Assembly (NCBI RefSeq): GCF_910592395.1
Contig: NC_088317.1
Coordinates: 16,494,001 to 16,558,000, forward strand
From: Lineus longissimus
Taxonomy: Eukaryota; Nemertea; Pilidiophora; Heteronemertea; Lineidae
Length of the DNA: 64,000 nt
Direction of reading: 5' to 3'
Both the position numbers and the translations under genes were made by a program. Of the stretch, positions 45,808-57,992 are shown piece by piece (position 1 is the first letter of the stretch; each line of letters opens with the position of its first letter). Under the pieces are notes generated by a model. It ran no database searches. It was not told where the DNA came from and was given only the letters and a program-made list of their open reading frames with translations.

Positions 45808-46230
45808 ATCAAACGAATGAGGATAACCTACAATTGTAAAGGCGCCAATTTCTTGTGATGCGTTCAAGCTAATGGTGGTAGTTTACCGCTACGGGGTGGA
45901 CAACAATTTGATTTGTTCGGCCCATAAGCCAGCCGATTCAGCGCATGGTGACTACATTGTATCGAAATGAGGATAACCTTCAGTTGTGTAGCCCGCCAAT
46001 TTCTGGTGATGCGTTCCCGCAAGTGTATCAATATTCCGGGTATAGGTCGATTAACGCACAAGTCAGCTACCAGGTGGACAACAATTGGATTTTGTCGGCC
46101 CATGACCCACGTGAAACCGATTCACTGGATGGCTATCATTGTCATCATCAAACGAATCAGGATAACCCACAAAAGCCACCAATTTCTGGTGATGCGCCAG
46201 CTGGGGCTAATGGCGACAATACATTGGAGA
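45808..46230. repeat. Decayed tandem repeat, three units of about 150-190 bp
   Basis: AAATGAGGATAACC or CGAATCAGGATAACC occurs at about 45810, 45965 and 46153. It is followed by GCCAATTTCT(G/T)GTGATGCG in all three. GGTGGACAACAATT-GATTT and GTCGGCCCAT appear in the first two. The first unit has a stop and a shifted length where the second is open, so the 100-124-codon frames here are not convincing genes. Confidence 0.7.
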
Positions 46231-46819
46231 TCTCTGAGGACTTTTAGGCACGTGTATTCCGACCCGGGTAAAATCTCGTCTGTTTTGATCAGGAGGAAAG
46301 CCCGTCCTTCAAATATTCATTTAGATCACGGGGAGGGGTGAGGCCAGTCTGGTTGCTGTTCCTGCCTACTGCCTCAGAACGGCGGCTCAGAATACTTCCT
46401 GAACACTGTATAACAAGTTGCATGTAGGGGTCTTCTTACGAAAACATTCTCTCCTTTCTCAACGTTTCGCATTACAAACCTAAAGTTCTCAAAAGAAAAT
46501 TGCTTTGGCCAATGTTCGCCCAGACGTTACTGGCCAATGTTACAATGTTGAAGTCAAAGCCATGCCGGAATCAAATTATTACGAACAAACGAATGTAAAT
46601 TCTGCTGAGACAGTGGGGGCGGAGTCTTCCTGGTATTACCAACTTTCCATCACTGAAAATATTCTTAGACATTTGCTCTGAAATTGTAAATATCTCAAAA
46701 GAGGTACGACAACGGTGAGGATGAGGTTGCTACTACTATTTATGATATCAGAGATAACTAACTGCAGGATGATTTAAGGCAAAAACAACGATACGGAAAT
46801 ATTAACTATTGGGTAACTG
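46231..46819. other. No feature seen
   Basis: No gene or repeat is recognised. Confidence 0.45.
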
Positions 46820-46985
46820 GCTAGACCCTGTGGTCACTGGCTAGCGTTTTTTACTGTTTTTGTTTCTGTCTCTCTTTGTTTGGGAAAGCTGAAAGATCAG
46901 ACCTGGTTTCTCTGTTTTCCCCGATTGAAAGTCATAATCTCTCTAGTTGTCTATAGAGAGAAAACACTGAAATATTGGAAAAAGC
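46820..46985. repeat. Dispersed repeat shared with 56780-56960
   Basis: Both copies contain TGTTTGGGAA-GCT-AAAGAT, TTTCTCTGT/TTTCTGTG-TTTCCC, ATTGAAA-GTCAT and CTCTCTAG-TG-CTAT in order, in the same orientation. Confidence 0.6.
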
Positions 46986-47556
46986 CAAACACGTTTAACA
47001 GTTCTCACAAAGGAGCGAACAATGACTGATACAGAGAAATTCTAGTCACGGACTTTCACAAATTTGGATGCACGGAGAGCGTGATGTTTCCAAAACCCCT
47101 CTCCAGATATGAGCTGGATACGAGAATACAAGATTCGAGGACCCATTCCTTGGCACCTATTACCGTATAATACGGCCACGCATCCAGCCCTCATGCAAAC
47201 CATGCAGATTCACCGATGCCTTGATTAAAAAAGAGCTTCTTTATGATAACCGCCGACATACTAAACAGACTCTGAATCCAATAGGTGTGAAGAATGTCTC
47301 ACATCGAAAGAAAGAAGTAATATATTGCGCTTAATCGTCCCGTTTGATGTTTTATTCAGAGGATCTGAAGATGGATTTTTGCATGGCAGCCGCGAATTTC
47401 GTAGCCATGGCTACGAAGATCCTTGAAGACCCAATGAATGTTTTTGATGCCTTCTGGTTGCTATTTTCCTGCCGTAAATGAAACCATTTAAGGAGAAGGA
47501 TGCAAAAAATACTGAATTTTTTCTCATCTGCACTCGGGGCGCTTTGGACTGACAAG
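46986..47556. other. No feature seen
   Basis: No gene or repeat is recognised. Confidence 0.45.
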
Positions 47557-48490
47557 ATAATGTTCATGGTAGTTTAGGATTCAATGATTGCAGTCTTGTT
47601 ATTTCAGTATTGTTAAAAGATTTTATCATTGGTCCTTTTTTAGTGATGGTTTAAAGTGTATTGGGCCTTCTTTCAATTGGTGCGGAAAAGCTTCTCATCT
47701 GCGTTTGTTGGGTTCATTGCTAGCGGATTATATTCATTTGATGGTAGTCTAGAATAGAGTTATTATCGTGTTGTTATTTAAGACAATTATATTGATGGTA
47801 GTCTAGAATAGAGTTATTATCGTGTTGTTATTTAAGACAATTATATTGATGGTAGTCTAGAAGAGAGTAATTATCGTGTTGTTATTTAAGACAATTATAT
47901 TGATGGTAGTCTAGAAGAGAGTAATTATCGTGTTGTTATTTAAGACAATTATATTGATGGTAGTCTAGAAGAGAGTAATTATCGTGTTGTTATTTAAGAC
48001 AATTATATTGATGGTAGTCTAGAAGAGAGTTATTATCGTGTTGTTATTTAAGACAATTATATTGATGGTAGTCTAGAATAGAGTTATTATCGTGTTGTTA
48101 TTTAAGACAATTATATTGATGGTAGTCTAGAAGAGAGTAATTATCGTGTTGTTATTTAAGACAATTATATTGATGGTAGTCTAGAATAGAGTTATTATCG
48201 TGTTGTTATTTCAGACAATTATATTGATGATAGTCTAGAAGAGAGTAATTTTTGTGTTGTTATTTAAGACAATTATATTGATGGTAGTCTAGAAGAGAGT
48301 AATTTTTGTGTTGTTATTTAAGAAGATCATAATCTTGGTAATCTAGAATAAAGTAATTGTTGTGTTGCTAGTTACAATGTATTTAAGAAGACCACATTAA
48401 CGTAATCTAGAGTAGACTAGTTGTCGTGCTGCTATTTAAGAAGATCATAATTTTATAATAGTAGTCCAAAATAGAGAAATTGTTGTGTGG
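47557..48490. repeat. 54-bp minisatellite with decayed edges
   Basis: GATGGTAGTCTAGAA recurs every 54 bp from 47740 to 48280, giving 11 nearly identical units that end GTTGTTATTTAAGACAATTA. Two variants alternate irregularly: TAGAATAGAGTTATT and TAGAAGAGAGTAATT. A diverged unit is visible upstream (47557-47625). Three or four increasingly diverged units follow to about 48490, with AAGATCATAAT replacing the spacer. The unit is rich in A and T. Confidence 0.95.
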
Positions 48491-50712
48491 TCATTAAAGA
48501 ATATCATATCGATATTATTCTGGAATACATGTGGAGTATTATTGCTGTGAGTTGATTTGAGGATTACAGGCTGGAAACAGCCCTACTCCGTCACCGCCAT
48601 GCGCCCATACTCCAGACACCAACGAAAACCATGCACAAAACCTCACCATTTTAACAATCTTCCATCGCACGAACGATCGAATCTCAATATATAATGCAAT
48701 AATGCTTCATTTGAATCTAATCTGATTTACAATATCCGGCATGAACATTTATATAAAATCGCATCTCGGGATTAAAGCAGCCGCGTTACATCCGGGTACT
48801 AAACACATGGCACGTGCGCAATTACAAACCAAAGCAACGATAATCAGTTCTAATCATTTCATCGGGTATCTCATACCCATTAATCACATTATTATTGACA
48901 GTTGTAACGAGCTCAGGGGTTGTGCCTATCGTTTTAACTGCATGGCGTGATTTGCTATTTATACCAAACCGGAAACGTTGTTTTGTGCATGCGCTATTCA
49001 ACCGGAATCGATTATAGAAACGTGTCTGCAATGCTTTTAAGTCGTTTAATTTGTATTTAATCCTTGAAACAAAATCAAAATAAATAGGATTGCAGACTTG
49101 AACCTCGCATTTTATCACGGCTTCTTTTTCTGTTGACGTATCAAGGACATCATCACTTTTCCGGGCTATATGACTCGTGATACAAACTACATGTAGCTGA
49201 TTTCCTCCAAGACGACTACCGTTCTCGAAGATATGCGTAAAGGGCTATAGGCTATTTAAAATGCAAGTACTATGCCTTTATAGTGAAATCATTCTCTCAC
49301 CTGAGTAGGGGCAACACCACATCGCCGTCTACCTAAGCAAAAGCATGAATTTCTGTCCCTGATTACCCCTGTCTAGCCTTGATAGGCCTACTGAGAAAAT
49401 AAACTTAGTCCACTATATCTCAAAGTGGGCCTTGAATTTTTTGGATGTTTTCTCTTGGACACGTTAGACTACAACCAAAAGCACACCCTCCAGAACAGCT
49501 TTACATAACAGTACGTCCATTGCCAGAGAAGCATCTCTTCATATAGTACGTGCTAGTGCACACGGCCACAGTGTACATGTGGGCTTCTTTGAGTTGTTGC
49601 CCTTGCGCATGGCTCGGGCATTGGCGATTGGACGTCTGCCGAGCCTGGCCAAGTGGACTTCACCATACTTCAGACACCAATTACTTGCTCATATCAAATG
49701 ATAAGTATGAATTCGACCAATTCGAACATCGGCGCTTGTTAGACCTTATAGACAGATCAAACAACAGAGAGGTGGTCAAATGAGGCCGAAAATGTTTGGC
49801 AAATGAAACGTGTTAAGGGTTGACCATGGGAACCGACATCTTGGCTTGAACTTGAAACCTCAAGCAATTCGAACTCTTTCATAATGAAGTGAATTCGCAT
49901 TTAAAACACGAGAGGCTATTCTGAAATTTTCAAATAGATGACATATTTTAGTTTTCGTCCGCAGGGCATCCTTACCTCTGAAGAATTTGAATTCTGGGCA
50001 TAACTCATTCGCCGTTTAGAGTAGTTCATCATGAGGATAACTTCATTAAATTTGCAGGACCTGCTCAGGCGCGGAGGCAAGACGAGCTGATGGTTAATCA
50101 GGGAAATGACATGTCTTGCGATGCAAACAGCTTCGTAATGGAAGTGTTTTTTTCTTATCTCGAATAAACCAAGAGGAAATTTGAAAACCTGGTTGTTTTT
50201 AACGGTTTGCTCGCGGCTGGGGTTGAAATGGTCACCGTAGCTCTATCGGTTGCGACAACAACTACAAGTGGTTTGAATTTCCATTCCAGTGAATTTCTGC
50301 CAGTTTCTTCGACTCGTATACAGCCAGTCCCCCGAGTCAGTCCCATCTATTTGTCATTTCTGCCAATGGGACATTCGGTATAGGCTGTGAGCCCTTTCTT
50401 GGTCACCCAGGAACCATGGACTGGGTTTATACCCGGAAACACCTTGCAGTTGATGTTTTGCGGATGCTGCAGCACACAGCTTACCACTCACAAAAATACG
50501 TAAACTTTGTAATAATTACAGCATGCTGCCATTGAACACGTATCTTTAGATTCATGAGCTACTAAATTGTGAGAGAGAGTCTTGAAACTAAACTTGATTA
50601 CACGAACAGGGGTAATTAAAATGTATGAATAATTTATGAGACTGCTGACTTTCGTTAAAAGTGCACTTAGTACGCGGATTGGAAAAATACGCTCTGTTGA
50701 ATTCGTGAAATT
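48491..50712. other. No feature seen
   Basis: Open frames up to 98 codons on both strands show no domain. No clear repeats are recognised. Confidence 0.4.
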
Positions 50713-50738
50713 TGACTGATGAGTCTCCTCATCAGTCA
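50713..50738. repeat. Perfect hairpin TGACTGATGAG
   Basis: TGACTGATGAG at 50713-50723 and CTCATCAGTCA at 50728-50738 form an 11-bp perfect stem with a 4-base loop. A further AAATTTGACTGA/TCAGTCAAATTT inverted pair overlaps it and allows an alternative fold. Confidence 0.75.
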
Positions 50739-51541
50739 TTTTCAGTCAAATTTTACTGTAGACCTCACTTTAGAAACTAAGAACCTATGCGAAATAAGAT
50801 AAGCAATGTCTAGATATTGCGACAGCAAATGTTAAACTTAGTGGACGGTATACTTTACAGAGCAGTGGCCAACTGACAAAAGGTTGTTGTGGACCTGTAC
50901 GATCTCAATACGAGCAAGAATACATAAATAATTGTTGCGTCAGAAAGACAGGGCTAACAGCTTTTGGTTACAATTATGCGGCATCAGTAAGCACTTCAAT
51001 TTCGATAGAGTTAATTTGTAACCTCTCTGATTCAAATATCGCGTGCGGTAATTGATATAGATTTTAAAATCACAAAGTATAGATCAGAAAACAGACTAAT
51101 AATTCTATCAGAACATAAAAATCTCATGCACTTTGATGTATTCTAAATCAAGTGAAGCTGTCGATTAAACATGATCCATTGTTTTCCCGGCGCTTGGAAT
51201 TGTTTTCACCCCGGGGCACGCAACCTTTCCCGTTGACAGAAAATGCAAAAGTTGTGTTTGTTATCCTCGTTTCTATGTAACGGCTTCAAAGTACACATCG
51301 ACGAAAGACAGACGATTTCATAATTTACGGAATATATCTGAAAACGATATAACCTTCGAGGAATCTGGTGCGTTTTCTGCCAGTGATTGTGAGTTTACTC
51401 ACAAAACCCGCACTAAATGGAATCATTGAAATGAAACGAAATCGTCCACTGAAACGAAATTACCAAGCGAAATGCATCCTCTCGAAATGCAGTAAATGAC
51501 TAGACCCCGCAAACATACAGGTTCCTACTTTATCAAGTCAC
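50739..51541. other. No feature seen
   Basis: No gene or repeat is recognised. Confidence 0.45.
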
Positions 51542-52001
51542 ATGGCTCCCCCGAGACCGGCTCAAGTTGGCCTCAGAAACCAAGCAATAACGCCAGTAAT
51601 AACTTGCGACCATCACCGGCCTCAGCGCCAACCCTCACCGCGTGATCCCCAAGTCATCTCCCGAAGACATCAAACCAAGCGGTCAGCTTCCTACTTCATA
51701 ATCAAGTCACATTTTTCCCGCCGGAGTCCGGATCAACCGGTGGGAGAAAATAGTCCATTCATTCCAATTCCTCTGCAGGAAGCAAGGAGGAGAAAATCAG
51801 CAGTTGTGTCTACAAATCAATACAGGTCCACCAAAAGTGGTGGATACTGCTTTGACTGTGGTCGTGGAGATACCGCCGGAAAGTTGAACCCTACACATTT
51901 GCGGAGAGTGCCTTGAATGTGGCAGAGGATACCTCAAGCTGATCTGTTGCATTTGCAGGAAGTTAGGCATAGACGTCAGATCTGTATCTGTAATTTTGTA
52001 A
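51542..52001 (+). other. Possible cysteine-rich coding remnant split between two frames
   Basis: A 124-codon frame (51542-51916) is basic and ends with a YCFDCGRGD motif. The +1 frame then reads HICGECLECGRG and LICCICRKLG until a TAA ending at 52001. Together they would give several CxxC pairs, a zinc-ribbon-like pattern, but only across a frameshift near 51890. Inside the first frame an internal repeat (ATCAAGTCACAT-type) occurs near 51532 and 51701. No known family is recognised. Chance is a strong alternative. Confidence 0.2.
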
Positions 52002-52064
52002 AATACACAATAAAGAGAAAGTGGGGAGAAAGCGGGGACATGGTGAGGGTATCGCGGGTGTACA

Positions 52065-52170
52065 TGCAGCAAATGTCCTACTGGAAAAAGTGTCAGGCTC
52101 TATTGTTTTCTGACGGATTACGGTACACGGTTCGATAGAGACCAGTGGCCGTCAATTGCTCAGAGATAAT
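52065..52170. repeat. Dispersed repeat shared with about 56955-57060
   Basis: Both copies read GTCC-ACT-GGAAAA, TGTC-GG-C-TAT, TGACGGAT, GGT, GAGACC and GCC-TCAATTGCTCAGA or GCCAATAGCTCAGA in the same order. Confidence 0.55.
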
Positions 52171-52579
52171 CTTTTGTCCCCGGGACATTCTCTCCAAGAA
52201 CATTTCAAACTTAAACAACGGCATTATAATAAATTCACATTTCTCTCCATCTACTGCAAAAATGGATCAGCAGAAGACAAAGCAGAGCCGCAAATATGTA
52301 AGTGTTTCTATTTGTGGCCACTAATCGATAGCCATGGACCCCACGGCATGTATCCATTGTACCGTTGAAAGCCGTGGTCGAATGGCAGCTTTAAAACCCA
52401 GCCCCAGAAATCGTCAGGGGATTCCGCGGAAGGCTTCCTCGGAAAGAGAACAAAAGCCGCAATATAATACACTGTCTATGGCGATTGGTATTGCCTCGGA
52501 ATAAGGCTGAGCACTTGCTGGAGTGCCAGGGTGTTGGTTAGGAAGGAAGGAACAGAATGGTTTGAGGATGTCTCCAACT
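52171..52579. other. No feature seen
   Basis: No gene or repeat is recognised. Confidence 0.45.
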
Positions 52580-52910
52580 CAAGGTCGGCTTGTTGACTCG
52601 ACTGTTGCTGATCTTAATGAGGCAAATAATGTAACTGAGTTGATAAGGAGACGTGACATCATTTTCTACTTGATGAAATGACCTACTTAGCTTCTTTTGT
52701 AGCCAACTGAAGGTCGAAGAAATGTTAGAATGCCACAGAGAGTCGGGTAGTTAGTCAGAGTCTCGACTGCTGCTGCCCTTGATGAGGCAAATAATGTTCA
52801 GTTTAGCTGATTCAATGAGGAGAGTAACATCATTTTCTACTTGGCGAAGCTATTTTTCTTTCATAGCAAATATGAAGACCGAAGATAGCTAGAATGCTGT
52901 GTACAGAGAG
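52580..52910. repeat. Decayed tandem duplication, period about 165 bp
   Basis: CTCGACTG starts at 52597 and 52762. Each is followed by GATGAGGCAAATAATGT or a near match, then GACATCATTTTCTACTT or AACATCATTTTCTACTT, a GAAG-TCGAAGA box and TAGAATGC. Confidence 0.8.
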
Positions 52911-53339
52911 GACTAATATAGCTAGCCTGGCGATGTATCCAACTCAGAAAGAATCAAACACAGTTACAAATTTTAGTGGATTCAAATTACAAATTTCCCT
53001 TTGGAAATTATATGATAACTCAGTTGATTCATCCTTCATATTCGTCTCATATAAAATTGCCTGCAATCTTATTAAATGTATGCTCTTATCATATTTCTAT
53101 CAACTTTAATAGCATATATCGTTGCAAGTTAATTACGGGAAGTCACCGCAGTCACAAATTACCTTCAGGGTGATAGCACTACGGTGAAGTGACAAAATTC
53201 GATTGACATCATATGTCTCGTATGATTAGAGAGATTACGCACCCTTCGTTCCACTCCCACTCAGATTTATCATCTCCGAGGTTGAAGAACAGTTACCGAG
53301 TGATAGATTCTAGATTCGTCGTCTTCTTCAGTGTTCGGT
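52911..53339. other. No feature seen
   Basis: A possible third, very diverged relative of the preceding repeat begins near 52905, but the match is weak. Confidence 0.4.
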
Positions 53340-53470
53340 CTGCACTTGGAGGTGATTTTCCTCCACGGAGAATTCCTTCTCCCAAGCGGGATGAGCGTTT
53401 TCGTGGGCCAATACGGTTGGTTAGGCGCCATTTGGGTTTTGGCCTGGCGACTCAGACTACGGCCAGACGA
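53340..53470 (+). repeat. Dispersed repeat, partner of 21830-21970
   Basis: Same order of boxes as the reverse strand of 21830-21970 (TGCACTTGGAG, CTCC, AGCGGGATGAGCGTTTT, TACGG). It lies in an 87-codon frame (53213-53476) with no recognised domain. Confidence 0.5.
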
Positions 53471-54911
53471 TTCTAGATAATTTATTTGACGAACGGTGAC
53501 ATTTTAATATTCCACCTGCATCATTACAATAATATTTCATATTCCAAACTCGACATGTTGGCTCCGGCTTGAAATCCTAAAGCATTTCGAACTCTTTTCA
53601 GAAATCATGTTTGGTGTTACGCAAATTACACTCAGGTGTCATTAAGGAAATGATTATGCATGCGTTCATTACGGCAGGAAAACGATAGAGGATTCGAAAA
53701 AGAGATTAGAGAATGCGAACTTGTTTTTTGGTGGCAATGCACTTTAGGCAACGTACTCGAGTAATGAATTACTGCACCTGTTGAATGCGCATTCTAGATG
53801 CAACTTTAATGCCGCAAAAGACTATTTTACGACAGGTAAGCTGACATGGCCAAGAGAAGTTTAAAGGGGTGAAATTCTATTAATCGTTTCTTAGACGCTA
53901 CGATGCACTCTAGGAAAGTTCGGAGTGCTATGCAGGTACTGAACAGTCGATTCGCTTTGATTGCAGCTGAGCAAATTGTCACATCATAACTGAAGTCTCC
54001 GAGCTGAGACGGAGCACTATCGCAAAGACAACAAACGAACGTTTGGTATTTATTACAAATTGCGAGTTTCAGGGGTTTTCTTCAAGATGATAATGATATT
54101 AATAATATTTCTACTACTACTAATAATAATATACATGTATGTAAATATGAATAAATAACAAAAAAGCTCTCGTCGAGAAAGCATCTTGACCCTCAATGTA
54201 TTGACACTGCTGAGCTTCAAGACAACGCGTGTCAATATGCGGGCCGAGGCTACGGCAATACCGTTGAAGGGTTCAGTACGCGAGAAAGAAGCTCTGAAAG
54301 CTATATAACCTCATTTGATAACACACAATATGTTTGCCATCTATGCTAATTGAACCAATTTCAAAAACGGTACAGCCACTTTGGGATTAAAGACAGTAAA
54401 ATCTACTCGCTCAAAGGAATAAGAATTTTATGAGGTCTCGCTTGGGAAAAGCTGTTATCTCGCGATGTCATTATACGAGATAATATAATTCAGTATGCCT
54501 GAAGCTTGCTATAGCTGGGGAGCTATTGAGGAGAAAGAAGCTCTAAGCTCCTAATCTACAACCAGTAATACTTGGTGTTTATCGCCCATAAGAGAAGTGT
54601 GGTTATGAATAATTGAGTTGGAGATATCTCACTGGAATCGTGCAGTGGTTGAAGATAATGTCTCCAGCGTAACAGGCCACGCAAACGTACCATTTGTTTC
54701 AAAATTTCGTCGTCCCTGTTTACCAATGACCGATTAAGTAAGTCTTCATTCTGAGCCATTTCACCTGAGAGGGAGATTTTCTTACACTCCGGACGCAGTG
54801 GACTGGCCTCGTTCCTCAACGCAAGGAGACCCAATTAGGATGACGCAATGGACTGCTAAAGGAGTCTAACCTTTCTCAGCTTTATAAAACATTAACTTAT
54901 CATGATAAAAC
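53471..54911. other. No gene; short AT-rich simple sequence
   Basis: An ATA/TACTA-rich low-complexity tract lies near 54085-54150. Nothing else is recognised. Confidence 0.45.
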
Positions 54912-55175
54912 ACATTTAAAGGCCTAAGCCGTTCGATGGGAATTTGAAATTTGTAATTGAATTTGAACATTTTCAATTTGCGGAAATATATTTACGTACT
55001 GATTATAAATTTCTGCATTGCCGCTGTGAAGACAGACATACACATATCATGAATATCTAGTTTCAGCAAACTCATATTCATAATAACTGCACGACAGCAT
55101 CATGTATATCACGTGGACAGGCGGAGTATATTGAAAACCACTGGTTACGCCAGGATGTATGTATAACTGCATATG
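54912..55175. repeat. Long dispersed repeat linking three other fragments
   Basis: The left part (54912-54990) matches 26101-26180. The middle (about 54995-55110) matches 34131-34275. A 31-bp stretch at 55116-55146 is the exact reverse complement of 30799-30829. The simplest reading is one interspersed family of which the other sites are partial copies. No coding is seen. Confidence 0.6.
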
Positions 55176-56779
55176 AATTTCCCCGGATAAATTTCCTGGG
55201 TGCGTGCTTTCGCCCCCTTGTACCCAAATCACCCTGCGCGTCTAGCACACCATTCCAACTAAGAATTCACCTAAACCGCAACGGATATTTATTTATTGCC
55301 CGAACGCGATGAGGGGTTGACCATTGAGTTGATTACGCGCATACAGCCGCGGTAGTTAATTTGAATTATAGCCAATTGTTCCAGTTAGATGCCGCAAGTT
55401 ATGGCTCCACATAAACAGAGTGTCAGTTAACGGTTTCTAAATCAATTTACCGCGGCGGGGTGTTGGCGGACCTGGCACATCGTACTCAAATCTGATGTTA
55501 GTCAGAGACTAATCATTCTGGGCAGCGTCAGATGAGCATGTTCTGGTTTGCTCTATTCGAACTATAGTCACATGGTACTCGATTTTTTGGACAAAATCTA
55601 TTCCGTCATGTGAAACCTCAAAGTCTAATGTATCAAATAACACTACTTTTTTTCCAAAAGCGGACAACGCATCACCGAAAAAAGGGATTCGGCGAAAGCA
55701 TGGCAAATTGTCCCAGCTAATTTAGAAATTTGGGTCAGTGCCGTCCGACCTGTTAAGATTGATGACACATCATGAAATTAATCGTATAGAAAATCCGTCG
55801 AAAATCACAACAGGTTAATACATGGTGCACTGAGCTCATGTACATCCTTGGAGGACCAAATCTGACCTTGACCTCCATCGAGTGTTCAAGAAATATGAAA
55901 ACAATAATGCACTCAAAAGACAATAAAAAAATCCTCGAGGAAAACATAATCGACTGAATCATTTGTGTACCCGGTTGCTATTGGCAACAGGCACACTAGA
56001 GAAGTTAAGATGACTTGTCAATGATGTTATAATAGATTTGAAGCTTTGGGGACACCATGAGCTCAAAGCTACGACCTTCCTAAGGCGACGGAGTGCAGTG
56101 TAATTGCATTGTGAGTGAGACATTCTAAAACACACTTGTTACAATGTTTCATTTTCACAATGGCTTATGTATTAGCCTCGTTTTGACCACAGATTTTTTG
56201 GTGAGATGTGTCGAAAGCAGATTCTCGGTGGATTACGCATAGAATGATATAGAATGGGAAGTGTTTTAGAATAGAAATTGATACCTAGCGGTAATGGTTA
56301 AATCGCCAAACACTGCCCGTGTGAAACTGTCATATCGCCAAAACCCTCTGCTCTTTCAGTTTTGGCGGCCTACATTTTAGCTCTACCCCGGTATTTGATG
56401 AGACTTCGGTATCAATTCCTTCAGCAACAGGCAGACTTATAAATGTCGCTAACAACGAGGAGGGTTGAAATGACATAATGTCACAGCAAATGCATTTACA
56501 AAAATTTGGACAAAACTCAATCCCTGACCGAGCAGAAGGACACAAGGTCTTACACTGCAATGAACAACCTCATGCACCAACATACTACATCACTGTCAAC
56601 AGAGCGAAGCCCTACTATGACATTAGCCTTATTAGTGTTGTATATTAGCGAGGCTAGAATCGAGGTGAAACCTTAGCAAGCACGGTGGAGTATTATCTCC
56701 TGTGAAATGATACAGGGAATTAGACTGGCGGGGTAGGATATGCCAGTTAACGTCACCATTGGCGTTTTGACAACCTTTG
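55176..56779. other. No feature seen
   Basis: Short frames on the minus strand show no domain. No repeats are recognised. Confidence 0.45.
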
Positions 56780-57060
56780 AGCCGGTGTAATGTTTTTGAG
56801 TGTTTCTATTTTTGAGTGTTTCCCCTCATTGTTTGGGAACGCTAAAAGATAGATTGACAAGTTTTTCTGTGTTTCCCTCTATTGAAAAGTCATGGTCTCT
56901 CTAGCTGCCTATTGTTTGGAACCACTGACACATGGGAAACAACCACAGATGTTACACCGGGATAGAAGTCAAAACGTCCACTTGGAAAAGATGTCTGGTC
57001 CTATCGTATGACGGATATGGTATAGGGCCTACAGGCCGAGACCGCCAATAGCTCAGATTA
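56780..57060. repeat. Two dispersed repeats side by side
   Basis: 56780-56960 matches 46820-46985, and 56955-57060 matches 52065-52170. They immediately precede the MITE at 57068. Confidence 0.55.
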
Positions 57061-57067
57061 ACGACAC

Positions 57068-57438
57068 AATAGCATTCCGCGACGTTACTATTTATAGCTC
57101 ACAAGGTCATTTGAATAAGATATTGATGACGTTTTAGTCACGTGACAGTCGGACATCGACACTTATTTCTACGCATTTGAGCTTATTTCAAAGTCAATTA
57201 TCTTTGACCCTGCATTGTTTTTAGCATGAATGATACCATAGAGTCAGAGAGAGAAGTATTCAGAACAATTATGTAGTATTTCCAACACTCGGACATGTGC
57301 CAGATTGAATCTAACTGCCCCAGTTAGAAAGCCTGAATCCATTACGAAACCGCATGTTTGTCCGACATTGCCTGTAATTCAGCGATGGGGAAATAGAGGG
57401 CAGCAGCTGCAGTGACGTCATTATCGCTAAATGCTATT
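57068..57438. mobile_element. 371-bp MITE, copy 2
   Basis: This matches 31823-32193 over the full length with about nine substitutions and no indel. The left end is AATAGCATTCCGCGA and the right end TCGCTAAATGCTATT, so the right terminus has two changes. The inverted repeat here extends one or two bases outward (CAC/GTG), unlike copy 1. No clear target duplication is seen. Confidence 0.85.
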
Positions 57439-57737
57439 GTGCTGCGAACTTGACTGGTGAGGGCTTTATGCATGTCTGTTACCTTTAAGGTGTTGGTGAA
57501 GAAGTCAGCAGATAATCCTAAGCAAACAAAACGAATGTTTCTAAATCAAGACTCGAGTGAGCTTTTCCATTACCAGATAGATTATGAATATTGGGAAAAC
57601 TCGGTTTATTGACACAAAATTCATTGTGCTTATAGTCGTTTTAGATGCCATTAATAATAGATGAGTTCCATACGTTAAGTTCGCATAGTTTCACGAAAGT
57701 CTAAAATAACATTTTTTAAACGGGAGAAAGCCATCCA
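57439..57737. other. No feature seen
   Basis: No gene or repeat is recognised. Confidence 0.45.
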
Positions 57738-57992
57738 TACGGTGGCTGGGAAAGCACATCACATGATTTTTTTCAACATGAAATTTTTTGTTTTCAGGAA
57801 ATATCTCGATCAATGGACTTATTATCTCGATCGCTCGAGATAAATTACTCGATCACCCGAGATGATATCTCGATCGCCCGAGTTATTCATCTCGATCGCT
57901 CGAGATAATAAGTCCATCGATCGAGTTATTTCCTGAAAAATTTTTCATGTTGAAAAAAAAAAATCATGTGATGTACTTTCCCAGCCACCGTA
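57738..57992. mobile_element. 255-bp foldback of nested CTCGATCG palindromes
   Basis: Ends TACGGTGGCTGGGAAAG and CTTTCCCAGCCACCGTA are perfect inverted repeats. The pairing continues inward through CACATGATTTTTTTCAACATG and GGAAATA-CTCGATC to the centre. The central 120 bp repeats short palindromes such as ATCTCGATCGCTCGAGAT. Almost the entire element can form one hairpin. Flanks CATCCA and CATCTA could be an imperfect target duplication. Confidence 0.85.

Noticed and set aside
45945-46341. Overlapping 100- and 124-codon frames
   Set aside because: They lie in a decayed tandem repeat. The first unit has a stop and a 1-bp length change where the second is open, so the frame is not conserved.
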